From positions 1 through 44,307 of the forward strand of contig NZ_BDBN01000081.1 of the NCBI RefSeq assembly GCF_001613005.1: 44,307 bases of DNA, given 5' to 3'. Source of the DNA: Nocardia nova NBRC 15556 (lineage in GTDB: Bacteria; Actinomycetota; Actinomycetes; Mycobacteriales; Mycobacteriaceae). Position numbers and translations under genes: made by a program. A model generated the notes under the pieces. It did not search any database, was not told where the DNA came from, and saw nothing but the letters and a program-made list of their open reading frames with translations. This document shows positions 30,139 through 37,996 of this stretch, in pieces. Every line of letters starts with the position of its first letter. Position 1 is the first letter of the stretch.

Positions 30139-31716
30139 TTAATGGGTTGTCGGCAACCCTAGCGCGCCGGTCGGCGCCGTGGCGCCGTCGGCGTGCCGGA
30201 AGGGGCCGGTAATGCGTTCGGCGGCCAGTTTTCCCGACAGCAGCGCGGTCGGCACGCCGACCCCCGGCGTGGTCCCGCATCCGGCCAGCACCACGTTGGC
30301 CGGGGTGCGAGCGAGATTGCGGGTGCGGAACGGTCCGGTCTGGCGGAACAGGTGCGCGGCCGAGAACGGCGTTCCGGCGATCATTCCCTGCTCATGCCAT
30401 GTCTGCGGCGTGTCGAGGTGATCGACGGTGAAATGTCCGGCGATACCCCGGTATCCGCGCTGCTCCAGTACGGCCAGCAGTTCTCGCAGGTACGCCGGTC
30501 CCAGACGCGGCCAATCCAGGGGCGCGGCATCGAGATTGGGGCACGGTGCCAGCACCGACAGCGGTTCGTAGCGTCCGGTGGGTCGTTCGACGAATTGGCC
30601 GGGATCGCTGAGCGCGGGCCGGGTGATCAGCAGCGACGGATCGCTCATCAGTCGCCCTCGGCCGCGCCGGGCGGCGATTTCGGCGAACGTCTCCTCCCAG
30701 GCCCGGCCGAAATCGATGGTGTGGTGGGCCTGTAGCGGCCACCGCGCCGCCACCTCGGCCGGGATGTTGCCGTGCGCGACCACCGCGGAAGGTGCCGCCC
30801 GCAACGGACGGTGCCGGCGAATGCCGAAACGGCTCAGCGAGCCGAGATCGGCGGTCAGGACCACCGCATCGCAGTCGAAGTCGCGCCCGTCGGCGGTGCG
30901 GACCCGCCGCGCGCGCCCGGCGTGGTAATCGATACCGCTGACCTCGCAGTTCAGTTCCAGCTGCCCACCGGCGCCGGTGAACGCGGCCGCCAGCGTCGCG
31001 GTGATCGCCCGCATGCCGCCGACCGGGTAGTAGACGCCCAGCGAGGTGTCCATATGCGGAATCGCGCCGTAGACGGCCAACGCCTGCGCGGGTGCGGTCC
31101 CGGCGTAGAGAGCCTGAAAGGTGAACAGCCGCGCCAGCTTCGGATCGCCCAGGATGCGCTCGACCCGCGGGCCCAGCCGGCCGAACGCGCCCAGCCGCAC
31201 CAGTTCCCACAGCGCCGCGCGCTTCTCGGGTATGCGGACCATATCGAGCGGGGAATCGAAATTGGTGTCCATGAACTGGTCGTAGGCGCCGGCGTAGATC
31301 CGGGCCAGCCAGTCCCGCAGGTTCCGATAGCGTTGTGCTTGTGCGTCTCCGCATGCGCGGCGCACCTCGGCCGCCATTCGCTCCGGATCCGGATACACCC
31401 CGATCACGCTGTCGTCGGCGAAATGCGCCTGGTAGGCGGGATCGAGTCGGTGGATCCGCAGTCCGTGGGCGGCGGTGTCGGTGCCGACCGCGGCCAGCGC
31501 CTCGTCGATGAGCCCGGGCAGGGTGAGAACCGTTGCGCCGGAATCGATCTCGTAGTCCGGCCCGCGATAGAGGCCGACTCGTCCGCCCGGATGATCGGCG
31601 CGTTCGAGCAGGGTCACCCGGCGCCCGGCTCCGGTCAGATACAGCGCCGCCGCCAGCCCGGACAGGCCGGCGCCCACGACGACGATCCGATCGCACCGTC
31701 CGGCAACGGTTTTCAC
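30139..31716 (-). CDS. crtI: phytoene desaturase
   Basis: FAD-dependent desaturation and isomerisation of phytoene, up to lycopene in bacterial enzymes. It is 525 aa. The Rossmann GAGLSGLAAALYLTGAGRRVTLLERADHPGGRVG opens the protein, DSGATVLTLP and VGGMRAITATLAAAF follow, and the carotenoid signature ANVVLAGCGTTPGVGVPTALLSGKLAAERI closes it. The GTG start overlaps the stop of the GGPP synthase (GTGA at 31716-31713). Another FAD oxidoreductase of the CrtO type lies at 37993-39555, so this one is the likely desaturase. Confidence 0.93.
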   Translation of the reverse strand: MKTVAGRCDRIVVVGAGLSGLAAALYLTGAGRRVTLLERADHPGGRVGLYRGPDYEIDSGATVLTLPGLIDEALAAVGTDTAAHGLRIHRLDPAYQAHFADDSVIGVYPDPERMAAEVRRACGDAQAQRYRNLRDWLARIYAGAYDQFMDTNFDSPLDMVRIPEKRAALWELVRLGAFGRLGPRVERILGDPKLARLFTFQALYAGTAPAQALAVYGAIPHMDTSLGVYYPVGGMRAITATLAAAFTGAGGQLELNCEVSGIDYHAGRARRVRTADGRDFDCDAVVLTADLGSLSRFGIRRHRPLRAAPSAVVAHGNIPAEVAARWPLQAHHTIDFGRAWEETFAEIAARRGRGRLMSDPSLLITRPALSDPGQFVERPTGRYEPLSVLAPCPNLDAAPLDWPRLGPAYLRELLAVLEQRGYRGIAGHFTVDHLDTPQTWHEQGMIAGTPFSAAHLFRQTGPFRTRNLARTPANVVLAGCGTTPGVGVPTALLSGKLAAERITGPFRHADGATAPTGALGLPTTH

Positions 31717-32825
31717 GACACCCGCCTGGTCGCGGCCAGCGCCATCGCGCGCAGCCGATCGCCGGCCTCGGGGGTGACCGAGCTGGCCGCCAGCGCGCCG
31801 AGGCCGCGGTCGGTCAGCTCGGTGATGCGGCGCTCGACATCGTCGACGGCGCCGAGCCCGGTGATGAGGTCGCGCAACCGGGTGACCTGATCGGGAGCGA
31901 GGTCGGTGCCCAGCGACGAGCGCAACAGCCGCGCCGCGGCGGGATCGGTGGCGTCGGCGCGGCGCAGCGCCTCGGCGACCAGGACCGTGCGCTTTCCCTC
32001 GCGCAGGTCGTCACCCGACGGTTTGCCGGTGACGGCCGGATCGCCGAAGACGCCGAGCAGGTCGTCACGCAACTGGAACGCGATGCCGATATCGGTGCCG
32101 AACTCCCGGTAGGCGGCGATCAGCTCCGGATCGGCCCCGGCCAGCGCGGCGCCCAGATGCAGCGGCCGCTCCACGGTGTAGGCGGCGGTCTTGTACCGGT
32201 TGATCCGCAGCGCGGCGGCCACCGAATCGTCAGCGCCGGCCTCACCGTGCACGTCGAGCAGCTGGCCGCCCATCACCTCGGTGCGCATCGCCGCCCACAC
32301 CGGCGCGAACCGCGCCCGGGCCGCGGCGTCCAGGCCGGCGGCTGCGACCATGTCGTCGGCCCACGTCAGCGCCAAATCGCCGATCAAGATCGCCACGCTC
32401 ACTCCGAAATGCGCCGAATCGCCACCCCAGCCGTGGTCGCGGTGGCGATCTTCGAAGTCCACGTGCACGGTCGGGAAGCCGCGCCGGGTGCGCGAGGAGT
32501 CGATGATGTCGTCGTGGATCAGTGCGCACGCCTGCACCAGTTCCAGGGCCGCGCACGCGGTGAGCACCGATTCGGCCTGATCACCGGATGGATCGCCGCC
32601 CGCGCCGAGCCATCCGGTCCAGGCGAACGCCGGTCGGGTCCGCTTGCCGCCGCGCAGCACGAAATCCTCGAGGGCGGCCGTCGCGGAGATGACCACCGGC
32701 CCCAGTTCGGCGACCAGTTCGCGGCGGTCGGCGAAGAATCCGGTCAGCGCCTGTTCGACCGCGCGCACCAGCGCCGCGGAGTCGTTCGGCGCCGGACGTG
32801 CCGGGCTGGCCGGACCAACGGACAA
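31713..32825 (-). CDS. crtE: geranylgeranyl diphosphate synthase (IdsA2/CrtE type)
   Basis: Chain elongation of isoprenyl diphosphates to supply C20 units for phytoene. It is 370 aa with the first Asp-rich motif DDIID at 105-109, GGKRTRPAF at 59-67 that binds IPP, and the second motif DDLLGVFGD at about 253-261. Orthologous in position to Rv2173 (idsA2). The start is TTG at 32825: GGAGG lies 5 nt upstream (32831-32835) and there is no ATG or GTG in frame nearby. The product chain length cannot be fixed from the sequence; GGPP is inferred from the crt neighbours. Confidence 0.92.
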   Translation of the reverse strand: MSVGPASPARPAPNDSAALVRAVEQALTGFFADRRELVAELGPVVISATAALEDFVLRGGKRTRPAFAWTGWLGAGGDPSGDQAESVLTACAALELVQACALIHDDIIDSSRTRRGFPTVHVDFEDRHRDHGWGGDSAHFGVSVAILIGDLALTWADDMVAAAGLDAAARARFAPVWAAMRTEVMGGQLLDVHGEAGADDSVAAALRINRYKTAAYTVERPLHLGAALAGADPELIAAYREFGTDIGIAFQLRDDLLGVFGDPAVTGKPSGDDLREGKRTVLVAEALRRADATDPAAARLLRSSLGTDLAPDQVTRLRDLITGLGAVDDVERRITELTDRGLGALAASSVTPEAGDRLRAMALAATRRVS

Positions 32826-33304
32826 CGCAACCTCCAGGTAGTTCGTCGTATCGGCGAGCCGATGCCGGGTACGCCGGGGCGGCTCCGGCGTGCCGAGGAT
32901 GTGGCCGGGGCGAGACCCTGTGTATGCACCGGCGACGGCTGCGGCGGTCCCGGCCGGTCGTCGCGGGGAAGTCGTATCGCGGCGTCCAGCGGCCCACCGT
33001 GAACCTTACTGCGTCGGTTCCGTCGCCCGACAGCGCCGTAGCCGGTGCGTGACCGGCACCGCATCGCATCGGACGGGCGAGATCGCGGCCGGTCGGCCGG
33101 TCCGTGCGCGACCGTCTCGTGGCGCTCGGGGTGGTCGGTCGGCGGAGCGCAGGCGGGTGGGGACCGCCGGCCCGGCGCCGTCGGGGCGGACGGTGGGCCG
33201 CGACACCGATGCACAGCTCCGGCCGCAGGCGCACCGGCCGCTGGACCGGCGCGGATCCGGGCCGGGCGGCCCGTCCGAAGAGGTCGTCCTACTACACTGG
33301 ACCG
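32826..33304. other. 479-bp divergent region between crtE and metF
   Basis: Open frames in this stretch are Arg/Pro-rich in every reading and look like noncoding translation. The metF -10 box at 33293 is the only element I can name. No promoter for the crtE operon is clear. Confidence 0.55.
33293..33298 (+). promoter_or_regulatory. -10 box of metF (leaderless)
   Basis: TACACT ends 6 nt before the GTG at 33305, with no Shine-Dalgarno sequence between. It also rules out the long N-terminal extension to 33104. Confidence 0.5.
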
Positions 33305-34297
33305 GTGAGTTTCGACAATGTACGGGGACGATCGACCCCAGGCCGACCTTCCCGGACGCCGTCCGGAACTCCCTCCGTGGTGGGGCAGCTGGGCCGCCGC
33401 CCCGGCGGCACCATCCCGTTCTCGGTGGAATTCAATCCGCCGCGCGATGCCGCGGCCGAGGCGCGGCTGTGGCGCGCCGCCCGTGAATTCGAGCGGATGC
33501 ATCCGGCGTTCGTATCGATGACCTACGGGGCGGGCGGATCCACCCGCGATCGCACCGCGCGCATCACCGGGCAGCTGGCCCGCGAAACCACACTGCTGAC
33601 CGTCGCGCATCTGACCGCGGTCGGGCACAGCGTGGCCGAACTGCGGTCCATCGTCGGCAGCTACGCCGATGCCGGCATCCGCAACATGCTCGTGCTGCGC
33701 GGCGACCCGCCGGGCGATCCGCTGGGGGAGTGGCGCAAACATCCCGACGGTGTCGAATACGCCGAGGAACTGGTCCGCATGGTCTGCGAGCTCGGCGACT
33801 TCCACGTGGGAGTGGCGTCGTTCCCGCAGGGCCACTACCGGTCTCCCGACCTGGAGCACGACACTCGCTACCTGGTCTCGAAACTGCGTGCGGGAGCGGA
33901 GTATTCGATCACGCAGATGTTCTTCGACGTGGAACACTATCTGCGCCTGCGGGATCGGGTCGCGGCCTACGACGCCGAACAGGGCGCCAAGCCCATCATT
34001 CCCGAGCTGATGCCGATCACCTCGCTGCGCACCGTGCAGCGGGCCGAGGAGTTGTCGGGCCGGCCGCTGCCCGCGCGGGTCATGCAGCGGCTCGAGCAGG
34101 CGGCCGGAAACGATCCGGAGGCCAATCGCAACGCCGTGCGCGCGGTGGGCATCGAGATCGCCACCGAGATCGGGCAGCGACTGATCGACGAGGGTGCGCC
34201 CTGCCTGCATTTCATCACCTTGAACTTCGCCAAGGCGACCACCGAGGTGCTCACCAACCTCGGCTATACGGTGACCCCGGCGGCCGTCAGCGCCTGA
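33305..34297 (+). CDS. metF: 5,10-methylenetetrahydrofolate reductase
   Basis: Reduces 5,10-methylene-THF to 5-methyl-THF for methionine synthesis. The 330-aa TIM-barrel protein has FSVEFNPPRDAAAEA, FVSMTYGAGGSTRDRT, HLTAVGHS, GIRNMLVLRGDPPGD, GVASFPQGH and ITQMFFD, the usual MetF landmarks. About 30 N-terminal residues (SFDNVRGRSTPGRPS and following) precede the barrel and look disordered. The position matches Rv2172c. Some mycobacterial members of this group are reported to lack flavin; I cannot tell from the sequence whether that applies here. Confidence 0.93.
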   Translation: MSFDNVRGRSTPGRPSRTPSGTPSVVGQLGRRPGGTIPFSVEFNPPRDAAAEARLWRAAREFERMHPAFVSMTYGAGGSTRDRTARITGQLARETTLLTVAHLTAVGHSVAELRSIVGSYADAGIRNMLVLRGDPPGDPLGEWRKHPDGVEYAEELVRMVCELGDFHVGVASFPQGHYRSPDLEHDTRYLVSKLRAGAEYSITQMFFDVEHYLRLRDRVAAYDAEQGAKPIIPELMPITSLRTVQRAEELSGRPLPARVMQRLEQAAGNDPEANRNAVRAVGIEIATEIGQRLIDEGAPCLHFITLNFAKATTEVLTNLGYTVTPAAVSA

Positions 34298-34447
34298 TCG
34301 GCGTTTCGCGGGCGAGTTGCCGCGCATTCGCCTCCACCGGCGGTACCCTCTCGTGCACCGTGACGACGCGGAGGTCCCCGAGTCATGCTGTGCGGCCCGG
34401 CGGACCGACCCTGGTGCGGATGTCCCGCCGAACTCAGGAGAACCCCG

Positions 34448-35155
34448 ATGGCCGTGGTGACCAGTCTCGTCCGTCTTTCCGCAGCGCTCACCGTGACCGG
34501 TGCGCTGACCTTCGCCGGCGCCGCCGCCGCGACCGCCGCCCCGCCCGACCCCGCCGCCACCATCGCTGCCGTGGGCCAGAACCCGGCGGCGGCGACGGAT
34601 TTGCTGACCGCCTATCAGACCGCGGTCGAATCGCTGAAACAGCTGGGCATCCAGCCGTTCCTGTATCCGTCCGGGTCGGCGTTCTGCCAGGACGGCAGCA
34701 CCCTCGGACTCGTCCCGGCGCTGGCCGGTGCGGTACCCGGGCCGTGGCCCAAGCTGGCGGTGCCGGTGCCCGGGCTGGATCTGTCCGCGGTGAAGGCCGG
34801 GCAGACGATGTTCGCCTTCGTCCCCTACGGCATGGGCCCCGACGGCGCCGACACCACCGGTATGCAGGTGGCCTGGTTCAACGTGTCCAACGGCCGCGGC
34901 GGATTCGCCGCGATGGGCCCGCTGTCCCAGGTCGTCGGCTCGATGGTGCCGCCGAATCTGCCGCCGGAGGTGCGCCCGGCGTTCGAGCAGGCGATCCGCA
35001 ACTTCTTCCTGGCGGCGCTGCCGGTCGGCGGCGTGCGCGCGGTGCCGGTGGACACCGGCTCCGGAACGGTGCTGGCGGCGGTGTTCGGCACGGTCCGCAA
35101 CGGCGCCAACACCTGCGCGTTCCTGCCGACGGTCGGCGTTACCTCGGTGCCCTGA
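34448..35155 (+). CDS. secreted protein of unknown function, 235 aa
   Basis: Not recognised. A clear Sec signal peptide (about residues 1-30, ending AAAATAAPP) is followed by an Ala/Pro-rich exported protein with two cysteines (FCQDGS and NTCAFLP) that could pair. The body has repeated GxxPxLAGAVPGPWPKLAVPVPG-type Pro/Gly stretches and FVPYGMGPDGAD. AGGAGA lies 6 nt before the ATG at 34448. It ends 17 nt inside the end of the convergent glycosyltransferase gene, so the two transcripts overlap tail to tail. Confidence 0.8.
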   Translation: MAVVTSLVRLSAALTVTGALTFAGAAAATAAPPDPAATIAAVGQNPAAATDLLTAYQTAVESLKQLGIQPFLYPSGSAFCQDGSTLGLVPALAGAVPGPWPKLAVPVPGLDLSAVKAGQTMFAFVPYGMGPDGADTTGMQVAWFNVSNGRGGFAAMGPLSQVVGSMVPPNLPPEVRPAFEQAIRNFFLAALPVGGVRAVPVDTGSGTVLAAVFGTVRNGANTCAFLPTVGVTSVP

Positions 35156-36416
35156 GTTCGGCGCGCCCGGGCCGGGAACGGTCCGGGCCGTCCGGCACCG
35201 GGCGGCCCTTCCAGCGCAGCGCCCCGCGCCGATGCAGCAGCCACGACCGGCCCGACAGGCGCAGATACGCGCCGATCGACACCGGATGTGCCAGCGCCGC
35301 ACCGATATCGGTGCCGCGCGGCAGCGTCCCGGATTCCAGTGAGCGGGCCAGCAGCCGGCTCGCGACACCCGCGCCGTAGCCCGCGACACCTATCCGCCGG
35401 ATCCGGCCGCGACCGAACAGCGCGGCGAGGGCGGGCAGCACGTACGCGACCGCGGCCACCGTATCCACCGCCAGGGCGCCGGCCGGGCCGCCGTAGGCCG
35501 ACCACAGCCAGCGGGTGTAGCCGCCCTCGACTTCGGCCGCGCCGCGGTACATGCGGGTACTCGCCAGTGTCCCCGCCGCCGCCAGCACGGTGCGATGTCC
35601 GGCGCGGCGCAGCACCCGCGCCAGCGCCAGATCCTCGGTGATCGAACCGGCCACCGCCGCATGCCCGCCCACCGCGCGATAGACCGCGGTGTCGAAGACG
35701 AGAAACTGCCCGCAAGCCACCGCGGTCGACGGCCGCAGGCCGCGATCGGCGAGCCGCACCGGCAGCGTCGTGGCCCACGACCAGCACAGCAGCGGCTGCA
35801 CCAGCGCCTCCGCGAGCGATCCCGCCCGCTGATACGGCCAGGGAGACACCGAACCCGCACCGCTGCGGCGCAATTCGCTCACCGCCGCGGCGATCGCCTG
35901 CGGGCGCAGCCGTACGTCGGCGTCGAGGAAGATCAGGACGCCGGGCGGCGGGTCGGCGGTGACACCCGCGAGTTCGGCCAGACGCGCGCAGGCCGCGTTC
36001 TTGCCGGTCCATCCGGGTTCGGGGTCGGTGTCGGCGGCGACCACGGTGAATCGATCGTCGTCACCGATCGCCTCGACGGCGGCCGCGAAGGTGCCGTCGG
36101 TGGATCCGTCGTCGAGGATCCAGATCCGCATGCGCGAAACACCTTGCTGGGCACGCAGATCCGCGATCAGTCGCGGTAGTCGTGGTGCTTCGTCGCGGGC
36201 CGGGATCGCGATGATCACCGGCTCGATCGCGGGGGTGGCATCGGCCCGCAGCCGCCGCATGCCGAGCCGGTTCACCAGTGCCATCGCACATCCCGCGCCG
36301 GCCACGATCGCGCCCGCCGTGACGAGCGGCTCGACGACCTTCCGCGCACCGAGCCGTGTCATGTGGCCGTTCCCGGCTGGGCCGAGACGGCGGAGGCGGT
36401 GCTCACGGACGCCCAT
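35139..36416 (-). CDS. family 2 glycosyltransferase, candidate carotenoid glycosyltransferase
   Basis: A membrane GT-A enzyme of 425 aa. It has an N-terminal hydrophobic segment (about 30-50), the nucleotide-sugar motifs DDGS (102-105) and DAD (165-167), GWTGKNAACARL, and the acceptor/catalytic SITEDLALARVLRRAGH. Two further hydrophobic segments follow near the C-terminus. The ATG at 36416 has AGGGA 6 nt upstream. It is the last gene of an operon with CrtO-like and CruF-like genes, the context of CruG-type carotenoid glycosyltransferases; the sugar and acceptor are inferred only. A lipid or cell-wall acceptor is possible because lppM lies between. Confidence 0.85.
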   Translation of the reverse strand: MGVREHRLRRLGPAGNGHMTRLGARKVVEPLVTAGAIVAGAGCAMALVNRLGMRRLRADATPAIEPVIIAIPARDEAPRLPRLIADLRAQQGVSRMRIWILDDGSTDGTFAAAVEAIGDDDRFTVVAADTDPEPGWTGKNAACARLAELAGVTADPPPGVLIFLDADVRLRPQAIAAAVSELRRSGAGSVSPWPYQRAGSLAEALVQPLLCWSWATTLPVRLADRGLRPSTAVACGQFLVFDTAVYRAVGGHAAVAGSITEDLALARVLRRAGHRTVLAAAGTLASTRMYRGAAEVEGGYTRWLWSAYGGPAGALAVDTVAAVAYVLPALAALFGRGRIRRIGVAGYGAGVASRLLARSLESGTLPRGTDIGAALAHPVSIGAYLRLSGRSWLLHRRGALRWKGRPVPDGPDRSRPGRAELRAPR

Positions 36417-36428
36417 CGTGGTCCCTGA

Positions 36429-37136
36429 TCAGGCGTCCTGCTTCACCCGCGGACGCCACGGCGGCGTGGGGTTGCGATTCAGATACGCCAGCACCGCGAC
36501 CATGGCGGCCACCGCGAGGGTGATGCCGCCGACGATGCCGGCCCATCCGGCGAAGGAGCGGGTGTTCGGGTCGGCGTAGTTGACCTCGGCGCGCACGGTG
36601 CTCACATCGCCGGCCGGCAGCTTCCACGAGACCGTCGAATCGCCCTGGCGAGTGCCGTTGGTGGTGGCCACCCGGGCCGGGAAGGCGACGGTGAACTGCA
36701 CGTCGGAACCCTGTGGCGGAACGGATTTCAGGTCGACCCGGCCGGTGAGGGTGACCTTGTCGCCGGTGCGGATGAACTGCAGGTTGAACATGCCCTGCGT
36801 CTGATCCGACAGCGCGCCCAGCTGCTGCACCTCGCCGAAGGTCAGGTCGTCGAAGTAGACCTGGCTGCCGACGTAGCCGTCCTGGCTGTAGGGCTCGACC
36901 CGGATCTTCGCGGCCAGGGTTTCGGGTGCCTTCAGCTCGGGGCCCTTGTCCTTGTCGTTGGCCGGGATCACGGCGGCCACCAGATGGCCGGACACGCGGT
37001 CGTTGGAAGACACGCCCATCGATACCTGGACCCGCAGGCAGCCGGTCAGCAACGGCGCCAGCAGCAGCGCCAGCAGGGCTACGGACCAGAGGCGATGACG
37101 CCGTGTTCGCCGCGGCGTGTGGGTCGACTCTGGCAT
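36429..37136 (-). CDS. lppM: lipoprotein LppM
   Basis: A 235-aa lipoprotein: a signal peptide with RRTRRHRLW, a hydrophobic core and lipobox LLTGC, then an exported domain with DGYVGSQVYFDDLTFGEVQQL and DPNTRSFAGWAGI, and a C-terminal membrane helix near 200-220. The pattern agrees with remembered Rv2171 (LppM), linked to envelope function and macrophage interaction in M. tuberculosis. The start is uncertain: ATG 37136 fits a lipoprotein signal best, ATG 37169 adds 11 residues, and neither has a strong ribosome-binding site. It lies between the CruF-like and glycosyltransferase genes in one operon. Confidence 0.9.
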   Translation of the reverse strand: MPESTHTPRRTRRHRLWSVALLALLLAPLLTGCLRVQVSMGVSSNDRVSGHLVAAVIPANDKDKGPELKAPETLAAKIRVEPYSQDGYVGSQVYFDDLTFGEVQQLGALSDQTQGMFNLQFIRTGDKVTLTGRVDLKSVPPQGSDVQFTVAFPARVATTNGTRQGDSTVSWKLPAGDVSTVRAEVNYADPNTRSFAGWAGIVGGITLAVAAMVAVLAYLNRNPTPPWRPRVKQDA

Positions 37137-37210
37137 CGATGGTGTCGGACTCGGCTGCACGGCACACATCGTGCCATGAGCCACAGTGATCGTCGGCACG
37201 CGACGGGCGT

Positions 37211-37996
37211 TTACGGCGGCGCGGGCAGCCGGTCGCGGTGCCGCGCCGCCCGCAGCACCCATACCGCCGTGGGTAGCGCCACCAGCCCGAGACCGATCAG
37301 GCCGTACCCCGCGGACGCGGGCAGATCCAGGAACACCGCATGGGCCAGGGCCGATCCGAACCACGTCCACAACAGCACCGCGATCGGTACCGCGGGTCCG
37401 GCGCCGCGCGGTGCGCAACGGCGTTCGAGCACGGCGAGCAGTGTCGCCATCAGGGCGCCGACTGCGAACCAGCCGACGTAGTTCGTATACGGGATATCGC
37501 CGATTCCCGGCAGGCCCGGATGGGCCGAACACCAGGTCCACTGCCCGTCGGCCACCATCTGCGGGTCGAGGTAGAGGTCCCAGCCCACCGCCCCCACGGC
37601 CGTCGCGGCGATGCGGGTGGCGGTGCGGCGGCACAGCAGCCCGGTCGCCACCCAGATGGGGTAGAGACCGCCGACCCAGGCCACCGGCACGAGCAGCGGC
37701 ACCTGCGCGAGATCGGGACCGAGCCGCCCGTGCGCGTAGTGGTAGCAGCCGAACGGGAATCCGCTTGCGGTGCCGATCATCTCGGCGACCGCGCCGACGC
37801 CGCCGACGATCATCGCGTAGCCGGCCGCCCAGCCGATGCCCCGGGCCACCCAGGCGTGCAGCAGTGCGGTGGCCGCCGACAGCGCGACGATCAGGATCGT
37901 CACCCGATCGCGCGCCGAGCCGTCGGTGAGGGGATAGGCGATCTGGGCCGCGACCCAGGCCACGGCGGTCACCGCCGGCCATTGCCGCGCCGTCAT
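37211..37996 (-). CDS. cruF: CruF-like carotenoid 1,2-hydratase
   Basis: A 261-aa multispanning membrane protein of the carotenoid-biosynthesis (CruF/bisanhydrobacterioruberin hydratase) family, which adds water across a terminal psi-end C1-C2 double bond. Visible: FGCYHYAHGRLGP, VGWDLYLDPQMV and the nearby W(T)WCSAHPGLPGIGDIPYTNYVGW, the family signature. Seven or more hydrophobic helices are seen. The ATG overlaps the crtO-like stop (ATGA at 37996-37993), so the two are coupled. This is the enzyme that would give a 1'-hydroxyl group for glycosylation. Confidence 0.85.
   Translation of the reverse strand: MTARQWPAVTAVAWVAAQIAYPLTDGSARDRVTILIVALSAATALLHAWVARGIGWAAGYAMIVGGVGAVAEMIGTASGFPFGCYHYAHGRLGPDLAQVPLLVPVAWVGGLYPIWVATGLLCRRTATRIAATAVGAVGWDLYLDPQMVADGQWTWCSAHPGLPGIGDIPYTNYVGWFAVGALMATLLAVLERRCAPRGAGPAVPIAVLLWTWFGSALAHAVFLDLPASAGYGLIGLGLVALPTAVWVLRAARHRDRLPAPP

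Noticed and set aside
33104..33304. N-terminal extension of metF to 33104
   Set aside because: The added 67 residues are Arg/Gly-rich and overlap the -10 box at 33293; the GTG at 33305 fits better.
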